A DNA stretch of 64,000 nt from Hanleya hanleyi (taxonomy: Eukaryota; Mollusca; Polyplacophora; Lepidopleurida; Hanleyidae). Location: NCBI GenBank assembly GCA_036873755.1, contig JAVTVY010018751.1:1-64000 (forward strand), in the 5' to 3' direction. Both the position numbers and the translations under genes were made by a program. Under the pieces are notes generated by a model. The model was not told the origin of the DNA. It made no database searches and saw only the letters and a program-made list of their open reading frames with translations. Below are positions 24,872 through 36,500 of this stretch, piece after piece; the stretch's first letter is position 1, and each line of letters starts with the position of its first letter.

Positions 24872-26406
24872 TCCTAAAATAATTTAGGATGACCCGGAAT
24901 GGATTTCTGTAATGGAATTCCATGGCTCAGTTTCAAGATGAATACAAAATGGAGTTAACATATTGCAGACATCCATTTAGAATGAAAATAAGAAATGAAT
25001 CATTGGAACACTCAAATTATGTCACATTGTATATATTGAAAACAGGTTTATTTACTTAATGCTTTTAAAAACTAACTATTTAGGATTTTTTAGATCATCT
25101 TGTTAACCTGGTGAATAGTTAGAGGACAGGTTCTCAAATTGATTTTATATCTATCCTACTGTGATACTTTGTTCCCATACAATACTCTGTAAAACCTATG
25201 CGGGATAACATGCTGGGATAAGTCATCCCACACACGTACATGGGATGTGCGCATGCGACACAGGTGGCCAGTCACAACGCTTGACACAAGCTGCAGGTAT
25301 GAGGCGCTCCAGCAACATTTCTCCCAGTGTATCATTGATATTTTTAATAAAATAATGATTAAAGTAATGATTTAAATTATATGAGAAAAAGAATTCCATA
25401 TCGATCATTGGATGAAAATTTCCACCCTCAAGAAGGAAAATACATCCCAACCTTGCCTCGGTGGTTCAGTTGGGATGTATTTTCCTTCTCTCGATTGTGA
25501 ATTTTCATCCCATGATCAAGTTCTATGGGATCCTCTTGTTCTCAAACTCTCCAGGGCTTTACATCTCCCTAATTTGGGTACACCCTTTATTCGGTGCAGC
25601 ATATTATTTCCAGGGAAGGGTCTTATTGCATTTCAGCAGGTGTACCGCAGTTCCACAGAATTCATAACTGGCTCTCATGAAATATGTTGTATGAAACATT
25701 CATGTCTGCTGATTTGCTGAAGACAATATTAGTGAATATGGAAGCATTATCATTGTCCTTTTCCCATACTCATTTTTCACAATTCCAATGCTATGTAATG
25801 CGAACAGTCTTACATTCCATGATGATAATCAAAACGCTAAACCTTCCTTCAACCACACTCCAGTCAATTTGTCCAAAAAGACAAGTGACCATCCCACAAA
25901 TTTAGCATACCGGTATTACCCAATTTCTCTTAAATTACCCAGTCTGATTGTCCCATTGTCTGGTTTTTCCCACTAATACATAAGTATATAAAGGTTAACC
26001 ATTTTAGTGCCAGCTGAAAATAATCAAAACAATTTCAGTATTAACTTTTCATGAGCTTGTTCAAATCACATCGATGATATGTGAATAAATTTGACTTGTT
26101 TAGATGACTGCCAATGCAGGTATGTTTGTTACAGCATACAAAAGGTCAGACTTGCAATGTAATTAATTTTATATCACATTTATTCATTCAGTTGTGATTG
26201 TCTTGTGTTATTCCTGTATACATTTTACATTCACCTGTATTCCAGATTTACATATATATTTCAGGGTTTTCAATGGCAATGTTACCACCATAATATGGTA
26301 CATATGTATTGACCATATAACAAAGGTGTATCCAATTATACTTGGAGCAGTAAATTTATAAAACCGCGAGTCTAAATTCTACTAGATGTGCAGGGATGAA
26401 ATGATG
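24872..26406. other. No gene recognised
   Basis: AT-rich flank of the carrier gene. At 25410-25510 GATGAAAATTTCCACCCTC and GGGATGTATTTTCCTTCTC words recur in inverted form (short imperfect palindrome). No exon with plausible splice sites and a known domain was found. Confidence 0.3.
25346..25351 (+). promoter_or_regulatory. Candidate polyadenylation signal
   Basis: AATAAA about 475 bases after the stop codon of exon 5b, in AT-rich sequence. No other support. Confidence 0.25.
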
Positions 26407-26495
26407 GGTTCATCTTAGCCCCAGCAGGGACCTAATGATACTGTCATTCAATGAATGACAGTATCATTAGGTCCCTGCTGGGGCTAGGTTCATCT
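26407..26495. mobile_element. 71 bp perfect palindrome with 9 bp target duplication
   Basis: Two 35 bp arms (26416-26450 and 26452-26486) are exact reverse complements around a single A. They are flanked directly by GGTTCATCT on both sides (26407-26415 and 26487-26495). The arms begin TAGCCCCAGCAGGGACC. This looks like a very recent insertion of a minimal inverted-repeat unit; a 9 bp duplication is typical of Mutator-like elements. Confidence 0.8.
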
Positions 26496-26671
26496 CATTT
26501 AATACTTGTATGTACCAGGCAGGCTCTTTGTTCAAGTCCTTTCGGTTTTACCATGTATTGGAGGGCTTGCATGACACTGTCACCACTTAATGGCCCTGTT
26601 TTTTAATTCGTTATTGCCATTGCACTCTTCTCTGACCCAGCTAGCCAATCAAATCCAGAATTCTCAATACA

Positions 26672-27105
26672 GTAATCGCTCTAATAATTCGAAATCGAAA
26701 TTCCATCACCCCCAAGTCTGGGGACAACATTCATCACCCCCAAGTCTGGGGACAACATTCATCACCCCCAAGTCTGGGGACAACATTCATCACCCCCAAG
26801 TCTGGGGACAACATTCATCACCCCCAAGTCTGGGGACAACATTCATCACCCCCAAGTCTGGGGACAACATTCATCACCCCCAAGTCTGGGGACAACATTC
26901 ATCACCCCCAAGTCTGGGGACAACATTCAATTGGTGGTTCTAATAAATTACCACCCTCTAAAATCATTGAAATAAGAAAGAAATAATGGATTATATGCAT
27001 GATTATTAACCATTTTGTCAACTTCCTGTTCTAATAAATTTAATCACCCTCAGATAATATGGTGGGAATTTTCACTTCCTGTGATTGAATTATTAGAGGG
27101 ATTAC
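26672..27105. mobile_element. MITE-like element carrying a minisatellite
   Basis: Ends GTAATCGCTCTAATAATTC (26672-26690) and GAATTATTAGAGGGATTAC (27087-27105) are inverted with one mismatch. TTCTAATAAATT recurs inside. The interior is filled by the 28 bp minisatellite at 26706-26930. No coding; target duplication not resolved. Confidence 0.55.
26704..26930 (+). repeat. 28 bp minisatellite, eight near-identical copies
   Basis: Unit CACCCCCAAGTCTGGGGAC plus AACATTCAT, eight copies with no visible substitutions. Because 28 is not a multiple of three, a spurious open frame across it reads the unit in all three phases. CCCCAAGTCTGGGG is a small palindrome in each unit. Confidence 0.9.
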
Positions 27106-27107
27106 CA

Positions 27108-29333
27108 TAGTTTCTGTTCAGCCATACCAGTGACAGTATAGTGCAGGTCTTTACCAGTTAATTGTGATACCGTGCTGCTCTGTTTTTAATCAAAGATATA
27201 CTGCTCTTTTTTAATCAAAGACACACGGTCAAATTTTCAGGGAAAATGCATTTACATTTCTGTATTTATTCAGCATGTTCAGTGTCCAATTTTGTATTAT
27301 ATTGATCCCAATTTTCATGGTTGTAGAAATAAATTGTTCTTTATGAAATTACAACTTTTCTTCTCTTTCTTAATACAGTACATCCACATCAAACAAGATT
27401 TTGATTTACTATCAAAGCTAGGTATGGAGACAAGTGATGGAGTTATTTATATAGTACATGACAGCACATGAACTCAGGAATTGGGTAAACGCAAATGTAC
27501 CTCCTCCAGATCAATTCATTTTCCCACCATTTTCTCTGCTGTCAGTTGTCGGGGATTTTCAGTACCTGTCGTGTTTCGCCGATATTTATCGGAACGGCTA
27601 TACAGTTGCCAGCAAGGAAATTCACGTTTCTCAAATCCCACATAATATTCTAACACCAGTCGTAAACGCATATCATTTTACTGCATAATCTGATTTAATC
27701 TGCAATCTGATCATATTCAAATAGGCCAGGTCGCATCAGCCTGGCTTTATATATCTGATTTTCTGCATTACTTTCCAATAGTTAGGAGGGCTTGCTGCTC
27801 TTAAACACAATATTTGGACAAACATGTTAGTTAGCTTTTACAATCTTGAGCTGTTACACAATGCTGTCTCAAATGGATGTTCTATGTCAAGGTTACTGGA
27901 GAACCTTCGAGAGAAAAGTAACGAAACCCACCTACAATTTCAGACTGGCTGACCAGCGAGAAACCTTGTGTTCTGTAAAATATGTCATATCCCCCAAGTC
28001 CACCGCAGTCATTGTCATGGCATCAGATTGTTTATCTTCCTGCTGTCCGACCATCTGATTGCACTGGGCGCATGGATCACGGTCAATCAGTATTGTCCAT
28101 TACTATTATGGAGCGTAGTGGGCTCAAGATGATGTCACAGCTAAACAAGATGTTCTACCATGTGCTCTTGTCAAATAATTGATCACTTGATTTTTCTATA
28201 AAGTATACTGGATGTTTTCTCCATTTCTCGCATATGCATGTACAAACTTCCTGTGTCAATCAAATCAATTAATGCTGAATGGGCGCCATGTTTTTCATCC
28301 CAACACAGTCAGTGGATGTTACACCGACAATGAGAGAATGACATGACCAAGAGAACACCCTTGATTTTATCTTCCATGTGGTGGGGAAACTCAATGTTTT
28401 GGGCAGGACATTCCATGCTTCAATGACAGGGCAGGAGCCGCGGAGCACATTTGAAAGGGGGGGGGGGGGGAGCTGAACTCCATACTGGCCATTAGGACTG
28501 GTGCTATCTAAGATAGGACTTATAATATTGCGGTCCCAAATGAATATTCTTCCTACTCATACAACAATAAGACAGTGAATTTCATATATATGTCTGTTTA
28601 TTCATACAGTAAAAAATATGTTGTAGCAAATCTTTTGATCAGGACTTTTGTTATTTTTACGGCTGATCCAAATATACGATTATACGGCAGTTATATTCAC
28701 AGACCCACCACATCAAGAAAAACAGCAGCTGGAATGGGCTATAGAGGTGGCATTATGAAGTAGAGTACATGTAGAGTTGATTAAACAATTGTGGTGTTAA
28801 ATTAGTTGGTGGTCAAATGCAAAAAATCCCAGTCTTTAACAAGATATCAGTTTACAGTATGCTGGCAGTAAAAAAGGGATACTTTTGTTAAGAAAATGGG
28901 ATCTGGAATAGTTAACAGCAGAATTCTGTATTGCATAATAATCCATTGAGCATATATGTGTATGAGAATGGTACAGTTTCACATGCTTACATTCAGATAC
29001 GGACAAAATAAATACACTAATCGACAGTGTCCATCTATCTAATATGATTTTTCTCAAGACAAATTAATTTCACCCAACATTTAGACAAGTTTTCCATTCT
29101 GATTCTAACATTCAGGATAATTCATCCAGATTAAAGTTACTTTTTAGGCAAAATGATGTCAGTTATTCCATACAATAACATGCAAATTACCTGTAATGCT
29201 TTTTATATTGGTTCCCAGTTCTTTGTACTGTAATGAATGAATTTTATTGAAATTTCGGGAGAAAAAAATGGATGTCCAGTCTGAATTTTCATATGCTCAC
29301 AGACCAGCTTGAAACCCTAGAGTACGCCCCTTA
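27108..29333. other. Intergenic, no gene recognised
   Basis: Lies between the carrier and phosphatase genes. It contains a G run (near 28457-28470) and the block 28198-28345 that matches the 3' flank of carrier exon 5a. The open frame 27458-27688 (76 residues) has no recognised domain. Confidence 0.35.
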
Positions 29334-29522
29334 GGCCTGGTACACACGACCAAGTTTTCCTTGAAAAGTGAGACGAAATTCATTGAAGTCTGTAGTGGCT
29401 ATTAGCTTTCTAAGAAGCTTATAGATGATGACCATGCCAGAGCAGGATATAGCGAATGGTCGTAAGTCTTCCACAAATTTGAGCTCACTTGTCAAGGAAA
29501 ACGGGGACCTTTGTACCAGGCC
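29334..29522. mobile_element. MITE, ~190 bp, GGCCTGGTACA ends
   Basis: GGCCTGGTACAC at the left and TGTACCAGGCC at the right are inverted. Pairing continues inward with TTTTCCTTGAAAAGTGAG against CTCACTTGTCAAGGAAAA. No coding and no clear target duplication. Confidence 0.65.
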
Positions 29523-30437
29523 CTACCCTCATTGTTACCCCATAGATTAATAGCACGAGATATTTCAACATCCAATTACTGAGAACCAATGGCAATTGAT
29601 TTTATAAACAGCCTTTTGGTATCCTTTACCTCCGCGACCCAAGTTGATAGCCTTCTACAATTCCCAGCACTAGTTCAAATTAAATGTTGCTAATATGAAT
29701 TTAATTTCATGTGTCAAGAGTTTTAGAACAAAGTTGTTCTGTGGTGTCTTTAATGATGTTTTAAAGGTACCAAATGATCAAGTCCATGATTACCAGTACT
29801 GTCAGTGCACATGACATGTCTACAAAATTTAACTATGTATGTCAAGAGTTTATGCAGAATTTTTAACTTAGCGATTACTACAGCAAAGGTGTACAACGAT
29901 TCTGAAAATATACATTACAGTGAGCCTATACAAAGATGAGACTATACAAATACCAGAAGATGATGGTACAAAACACAAGTTATTAATTTTCATTCCAGTT
30001 TAGGATTCATGATCTAATATTTGTTCTCAACAAGTGTCAATAAATTTGAATTGCCAAAATATATAAGTATAATACCTATCATACAATAATATATCGCTGA
30101 ACTTGATCACTTAATTGATAACTGTGATAACACAGGTACATTACTGACTCGAGCAGATATTCACAAAACAATATTCTGTAGAAAAATTGTACAGAAGAGT
30201 AAAGATTAGTTTCTGATGCATATGTAACTACATCATAGAGAGACCAATCCACTCTCAGCATACAAACCATCTTTGTGTATTCCTTCCCATTCATTGTCAG
30301 AATGTTTTGGCATCAACATATTCACTAACAGTACCAGACGGACATGTTCGTCAGCATGATGAGATGCCAGTGTTATTACCATGGTTACAGAACATCAGAG
30401 CACGTCAAATTTGCCTTGTCAGATGTCCGGGGTAATG

Positions 30438-30524
30438 TTACCTGGACAGTGAACGGTCAGCTCCATCTAGGGTTTTGTAGTGCTCAGCTAGAGCATCTCG
30501 GAACTCATTGATGAAGTTATATTG
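30438..30524 (-). CDS. CDKN3: CDKN3 exon 7, last coding
   Basis: Acceptor CTATTTTCCAG; encodes QYNFINEFRDALAEHYK and on to SLSR, then TAA at 30438-30440. Phase 0 at the 5' side. The corresponding vertebrate segment also ends the protein. Confidence 0.92.
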   Translation of the reverse strand, partial: QYNFINEFRDALAEHYKTLDGADRSLSR

Positions 30525-33500
30525 CTGGAAAATAGAGGGAAACATAACAAGGATTAGAGTACTATTAAACAACATGTAAGAATCTTTTGAATTCTTGTTG
30601 TATGCTTGTTCTGAATTGGTGCTAACTGTTAAACATAATTCTTTTGTTGATGATATATGTTATGGGAATAGTATTATGTTGAATCTGTCTATACCATGAT
30701 GAGGCAATTGGAATATTTATGTGTATTCCTTTGCAAAATCTCTTATCGGATACCAGCCAGTAGGGGTACTATGATATTTGGGGAAAGTCTCAACTTATAA
30801 TTTTGCCAAGGTGTGAGATTGAGAATATCTACCCAGGGGATTTGAGCCCCTAAAAATGCAAAAATTCTCTCTTTCAAACAATTTTTCACATTTTTTCATT
30901 TATCAGACCATTAACATTTCACCCTGTTAATATATACTTTTAAACCAAGTCCAAGATTTTTATTTTTTTATTTACAGATTCCTTTTGCTGCAAAATGAGA
31001 GTAGTTTTGAATGATGATTGGTTATTTTAGAAATAATTTCAAGAAAATACCCAGATGAATGCGATTTCGATATGGACGCGAGAGACAGATACAAGTTTAT
31101 GCGTCTCATGCCGATGAGTTGATAGGTCTGGTGTATATCAGTGTTTAGTGTTTACAACTAGCGCTGGAGCACGTTTTCACGACAGTGATCACTCTCCTTA
31201 AAGCCAAGAGACTGGCATTTTGATTGTTCCTAGCGCAAGAGGTATGGCGAAGATATGGGCTCACTGACCTTGACACTCTGTATGGCTCCAGGTCCACGGA
31301 GTTCACGCACCTTCTCTATCGCCTCCTTTGATCCCAGCGCCTCGTCCATAACCAGCATCAGACAAACAGCAACTACAACACAGGAACAAGCCTTAAATGT
31401 ATCATGGGAATTGATGCCCCAGCTGAAAATGCTATGTCAGGGAATGGGAAGATGTGTTAGATGAGGATAGTGTGCCATCCATTGGGATGGCGTGTCAATG
31501 GATGGCGTGTGCTAGAGTTGAGAATTCTCCATTGAGAATATGGATAGGACTGGTGTGCCAGAGAAGGGGACGGTTGGCTAGGACTGTTATGAGAATGCAA
31601 AATGGGTGCAAGAGACCAGAATACTAGTAGACTATCATGGATGGGATGGTGTGAAGTCCGCAATGGAGGAGATGGTGTGGTAAAAATGGGGATGGGGAAG
31701 AGACGGAGATAGAGTGCCAGAAAATGGGATGGTGTGCCAGAGATGGGGATGGTGTGCTAGGGATTCGGCTGGCATGGTGTACCAGAGATTGATACGGTGG
31801 GCCAAGAAGAGGGATGCATTGTATACTAGATATGAAGATATGTGTCATGTATGGAAAATGCATGGTTATTCCAGGGTTTTGGACAGTGTGCCAGGGATGA
31901 GGATGGTATTCTATGGAAATGGTGTGGGGATGGTGGTAGAAATGGGAGTGGTGTGCCATAGATGGGGATGGGTTGCTAGGAATAGAAATGTTAATGATGT
32001 GAAAGAGATGGGGATAGTGTTATGAGGATAAAAATTGTGTACAAGAAGCTGAAATAGATAGTCATGGATGGAGACTCAGAGGTTGTGCCAGATATGGTGA
32101 TGGTGACAACAAGTGTTCTGAGCCTTCTTGCCTAATATAGCAAACTTTACATGTAGAGGCATACATGTAAATTTTGGTCAAACAAAAACCTTATCATTGG
32201 AAAATTACAGAGTCCAAACTGATTATTTGGACAAAAATGAACAAGAGCCCAAAGGGCTTCAATATACGCCCGTATATCTGGAATTACATTGGTCCAAATT
32301 TCAAGGTTGTTTAATCGCCTTGATTCCAATTGGTAGCTAGCAATCCGGAAAAAGGTCTACAATTTTGTGCTTCTGAGAATGTAACATATCACATCTAAAA
32401 TTGAATGATAAACTAAAATGAGCTTAACTCTTGGAAACTAGGTGACCTTGGAGCAAGAACCGAGAGCTCACATATCTCACAATGAAATCGACAATAGTCA
32501 AACACAAGAAAATAGTACTTTTCCTGCAAATGGATTTCTTTCAGACGAGAGAATTTTTCATGAAGGAAGAAAGTGATGAAGTAAACCTTTGTTCTTGAGT
32601 TGATAAACGGGTATGAAGTTCATAAAGGACCCCTCTCCACGTTAAACTAGTAAATGTATGGTTTCTATTTCACAACAGTTTAACTAAATGTAGCTGTTTC
32701 AAACATGGGAGACAACTCCACAGGACAAATGCCATATACATGTAGGGGAGAGAACTCTGAATATTCCAACCTAACACATATAGTCAGCTAAACTGGATTC
32801 AATTCTGGGGGACTGTGACCTTGACATTTGACAAATTGATGTATGTCTCCTCTTCGCCATGCGAGTAAGGTATCTGATACCATTCCATACCTTGAAACTA
32901 GAGATATCGCATGGATGAATGGACAGAACGAAACATCGCATTACATGATCTCGTCTTCGACAGGCATATGAAAATGTGACTTAATGATTTCTTGATTTTG
33001 GGGTCACAGTGACCTTGACCTTTGACCTTGACCTAAACTTTGGTGCAGGACACATCGTCTTCCGTCAATGTATCAATGGACACAAACAAATCACGATTTT
33101 TATGAATTTCATGATTTTGGGGGTCACCGTGACCTTGATATTCGGCCTTGACCTACATTTTGGTACGTGACACATCATGTCCCCGTAATGTATCTACTGA
33201 GACAAAAAAAAGTACTTTTCAAAAATTTCTTGATTCTGGAGTCACAGTGACCTTGACCTAAATTTTGGTACATGACAAACCATCTCCCGTAGTTTCTCAA
33301 TGGACACAAAAAATCAAGATTTTTAACAATTTCACGATTTTGGGGTCACAGTGACCTTGACATTTGACCTTGACCTACATTTTAATATGTGACACATTGA
33401 GTCCCCCTAATGTATCTACTGACACAAAAAAAATGTTATTTTTAATAATTTCCTGATTTTTGGGTCACAATGACCTTTGACCTTCGACCTTGACCTATAT

Positions 33501-36500
33501 TTTGATATGCAACACTTCATTTCCCCCTATTGAATCCACTCACAAAAAATTAGAAATTTATGATTTCCTGATTTTTCATTCACACTGACCTTTGACCTCT
33601 GACCTCGACCTACATTTGGCATGCAACACATCGTTTCCCCCTAGGGCATCCACTCGCCAAAAATTAGAACTGTAGATGGAAAACTATCCATGATCAATGA
33701 TTTCCTGATTTTTAGGCAACAGTGACCTTTGACCTCTGACCTCGACCTGAATTTCGGTACGCGACACATCGTCTCCACCTGATGTATCCATTCACAAAAA
33801 ATTGCAACTGTGGATAGAAAACATCCAGAGATATAGACCGGACACGAACACTTCACTGATTTCCTGTTTTTCAGGCCAGTGACCTTTGACCTCTGACCGC
33901 GACCTTCATTTCTGTACGCGACACATCGTCTCTCCGTAGGGTATCCACTCACCAAAAATTGGAACTGTAAATAGAAAACTGTTCCAGATATAGACCGGAC
34001 ACGGGGGACGGACAGACGGACAGACGGACGGAAACCGCCATCACATAATACGTCCGCCTTTTTGGCGGGCGTGTCCGCCTTTTTGGCGGGCGTATAAAAA
34101 TTTGAAAATCAATTTTCCTATTTCTAAGCTTAAACTTACCTTCACGTACTTTATTGCTATCGTGTTCTTACGCGATTGCCCTATTGTAATATATTACCAC
34201 AGAATAAAATAGTCCCTGTACTGCCCCAATGCCCATGCGCGAGTACCCAGATCCCACGTGACCGACCACGTCACTTCCCTATTCAACGCAGAGTGAATAA
34301 CCCATCAGCGGGGAGGCTGGGAGGGCCATCACAGTATGTGAAGGTAAGTTTAAGCTTAGAAATAGGAAAATTGATTTTCAAATTTTTCATATTTCTTGCG
34401 CTGTAAAACTTACCTTCACATACTTTATTGCTAGAATACCATAAAAGGACGGAGGGAATGAGTGGTCGGAAACAAAAGGACCCCGAGCATAGGCGAAGGG
34501 AAGTACAGGAGTCAGCGATGTAATCAAAGGCCATAAATGTATAATAATGACGATATGGCCCTTGATATAATCACCCGGCCTATAATAACCACAGGCCCAG
34601 TGAATAAAGCTGACATACACTAGACCCAAAATACCCGCCCCCCCCCCCCCACTTTTTTTGAAAATTTGGAGAGAGCAAGATAACTTACCAAATTTAAAAA
34701 CTGGTAAAATCACTAGGGGTCTAGTGCTTGAAAGACGGGTCTGCAACGGACTGGGCAGCCACCAGGGGGCCCAGAGAGTAAATGTCCCGTCGTTGTAGCG
34801 TCATATCCCGGAGGTAGTGAGATACAAATGTTATGTTACTCCTCCAGTGGCAGGCCCTCATGATATCCGACACAGATCTATTGGTCCATAGAGGCCAGGA
34901 AGCCGCCAAAGCCCTGACCTCATGAGCGGAGACCTTGGTTAAAGTAGATAACTCAGTAGGTATGTCCGAATAGGAAAACCGAATAGTCTTCGAAAGCCAG
35001 GAAGATATAGTATTTTTGGAAATCTCCTGCTTCGATGAGGGCCCAAACGGGATAAATAGACGCACCCGCCCTGCTCTCTGCTGTTCAACACGTGCCAAGT
35101 AACAGGAGAGAGCTCTGACGGGGCACATGACTCTGTCATCGTCAACACCTGCAGACAAGATGTTGGACAGAGCCGGGATGACGAACTCCCTCGGAAGATT
35201 GTCGTAGAGAGATTGGTTCTTAGCAACAAACTCCGGGAGAGTAGATAACGCCACCCAGGTCCACTGAGGGTTATATCTCAAAGACCTAAAGTCCAAGGCA
35301 TGGATTTCTGATACGCGGGCGGCAAAGGCAATCAGAAATACGGTCTTGTAAGATAGAAACTTCATCTCACAGGTGCCAATAGGTTCGAAGGGAGGCATAG
35401 AAAGGCGCCCAAGAACCAGAGCCAAATCCCATTTAGGAAGCTGCGGCGTCGGAGAAGGCCTCTCTACCCGAAAGGAACGAAGGAGAGCAGAGAGGTTGAC
35501 GTCGAGCGATGGGTTGACACCTGTGGTCAGCTGAAGTACCCTAGAAATAGCGGACCGATAACCGTCGACCGTGGCCGGAACAAGCTGCCTGTCATGGAAC
35601 AGATGCAAAAGGAAGTCCGCTACCTGTTGAACAGTGGCAGAGGTTGGAACGATTCCGCGACTAGAACACCAGGCAGCGAAGATCTTCCACTTGTTCTGGT
35701 ACACCGCAGTCGTTGATGCTCTGGTGGACCGGACCATCCTTTCGGACGCTTCGACAGAAAATCCCGCCTTAGCGAGCTGATGCTGGAGCACTTGAACGCG
35801 GTCAGATGAAACAGACCGGGGTTCGAGTGGTAAAGGCTGGATCTCGGCTGACGAAGCAGGTTCCACCAGAGCGGCAGTAGACGAGGCACGTCTATGAGAA
35901 GATCCATCAGGTCTGCAAACCATGGGCGAGTGGGCCACCACGGAGCCACAAGGTAGACCACACACGGGTGTGCTCGGATCTTCCGGAGGACTTGTGACAA
36001 GATTGCTGGCGGCGGGTACGCATACGCAATCATGCCGGATCAGTCCAAAGACAGGGCGTCGACTGCCAGTGCTGCTGGATCCGGAACAGGAGACACATAG
36101 ACCGGCAGTAGATGGTTCCAACGGGTGGCGAACAGATCTACATTCGGCATCTCCCATATCCGAAACATCTGGGCTAAGATGTCCTCGTGAAGCTGCCACT
36201 CGGTCGAAATTATCTGACTTGGCCTGGATAACGTGTCTGCCAATACATTCAGATGACCGGGAATGTGACGAGCTTGCACAGAAATTCCGTTGTTCCAACA
36301 AAGGTTGAAAAACTTCTGTGCTTGATCCAGAAGCTGGGGGGAGTGGGTCCCCCCCTGCTTGTTCATGTAGGCCAGAACAGTCGTATTGTCGGTCGCTACT
36401 AACAAGCTTTGGTTCGTTAGGTCCGGAAGGAATCTCTGTATGGAGAGGTAAACAGTGAGAAACTCCAATACATTGATGTGCAACTTCCTCTGGCTGTCGT

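Noticed and set aside
26704..26930. Regular 28 bp repeats reminiscent of a CRISPR array
   Set aside because: The copies are directly adjacent with no unique spacers, and the window is clearly eukaryotic with spliced genes.
31624..32025. Open frames rich in His/Pro or Gly/Met/Val
   Set aside because: They derive from the GGATGGTGTG minisatellite.
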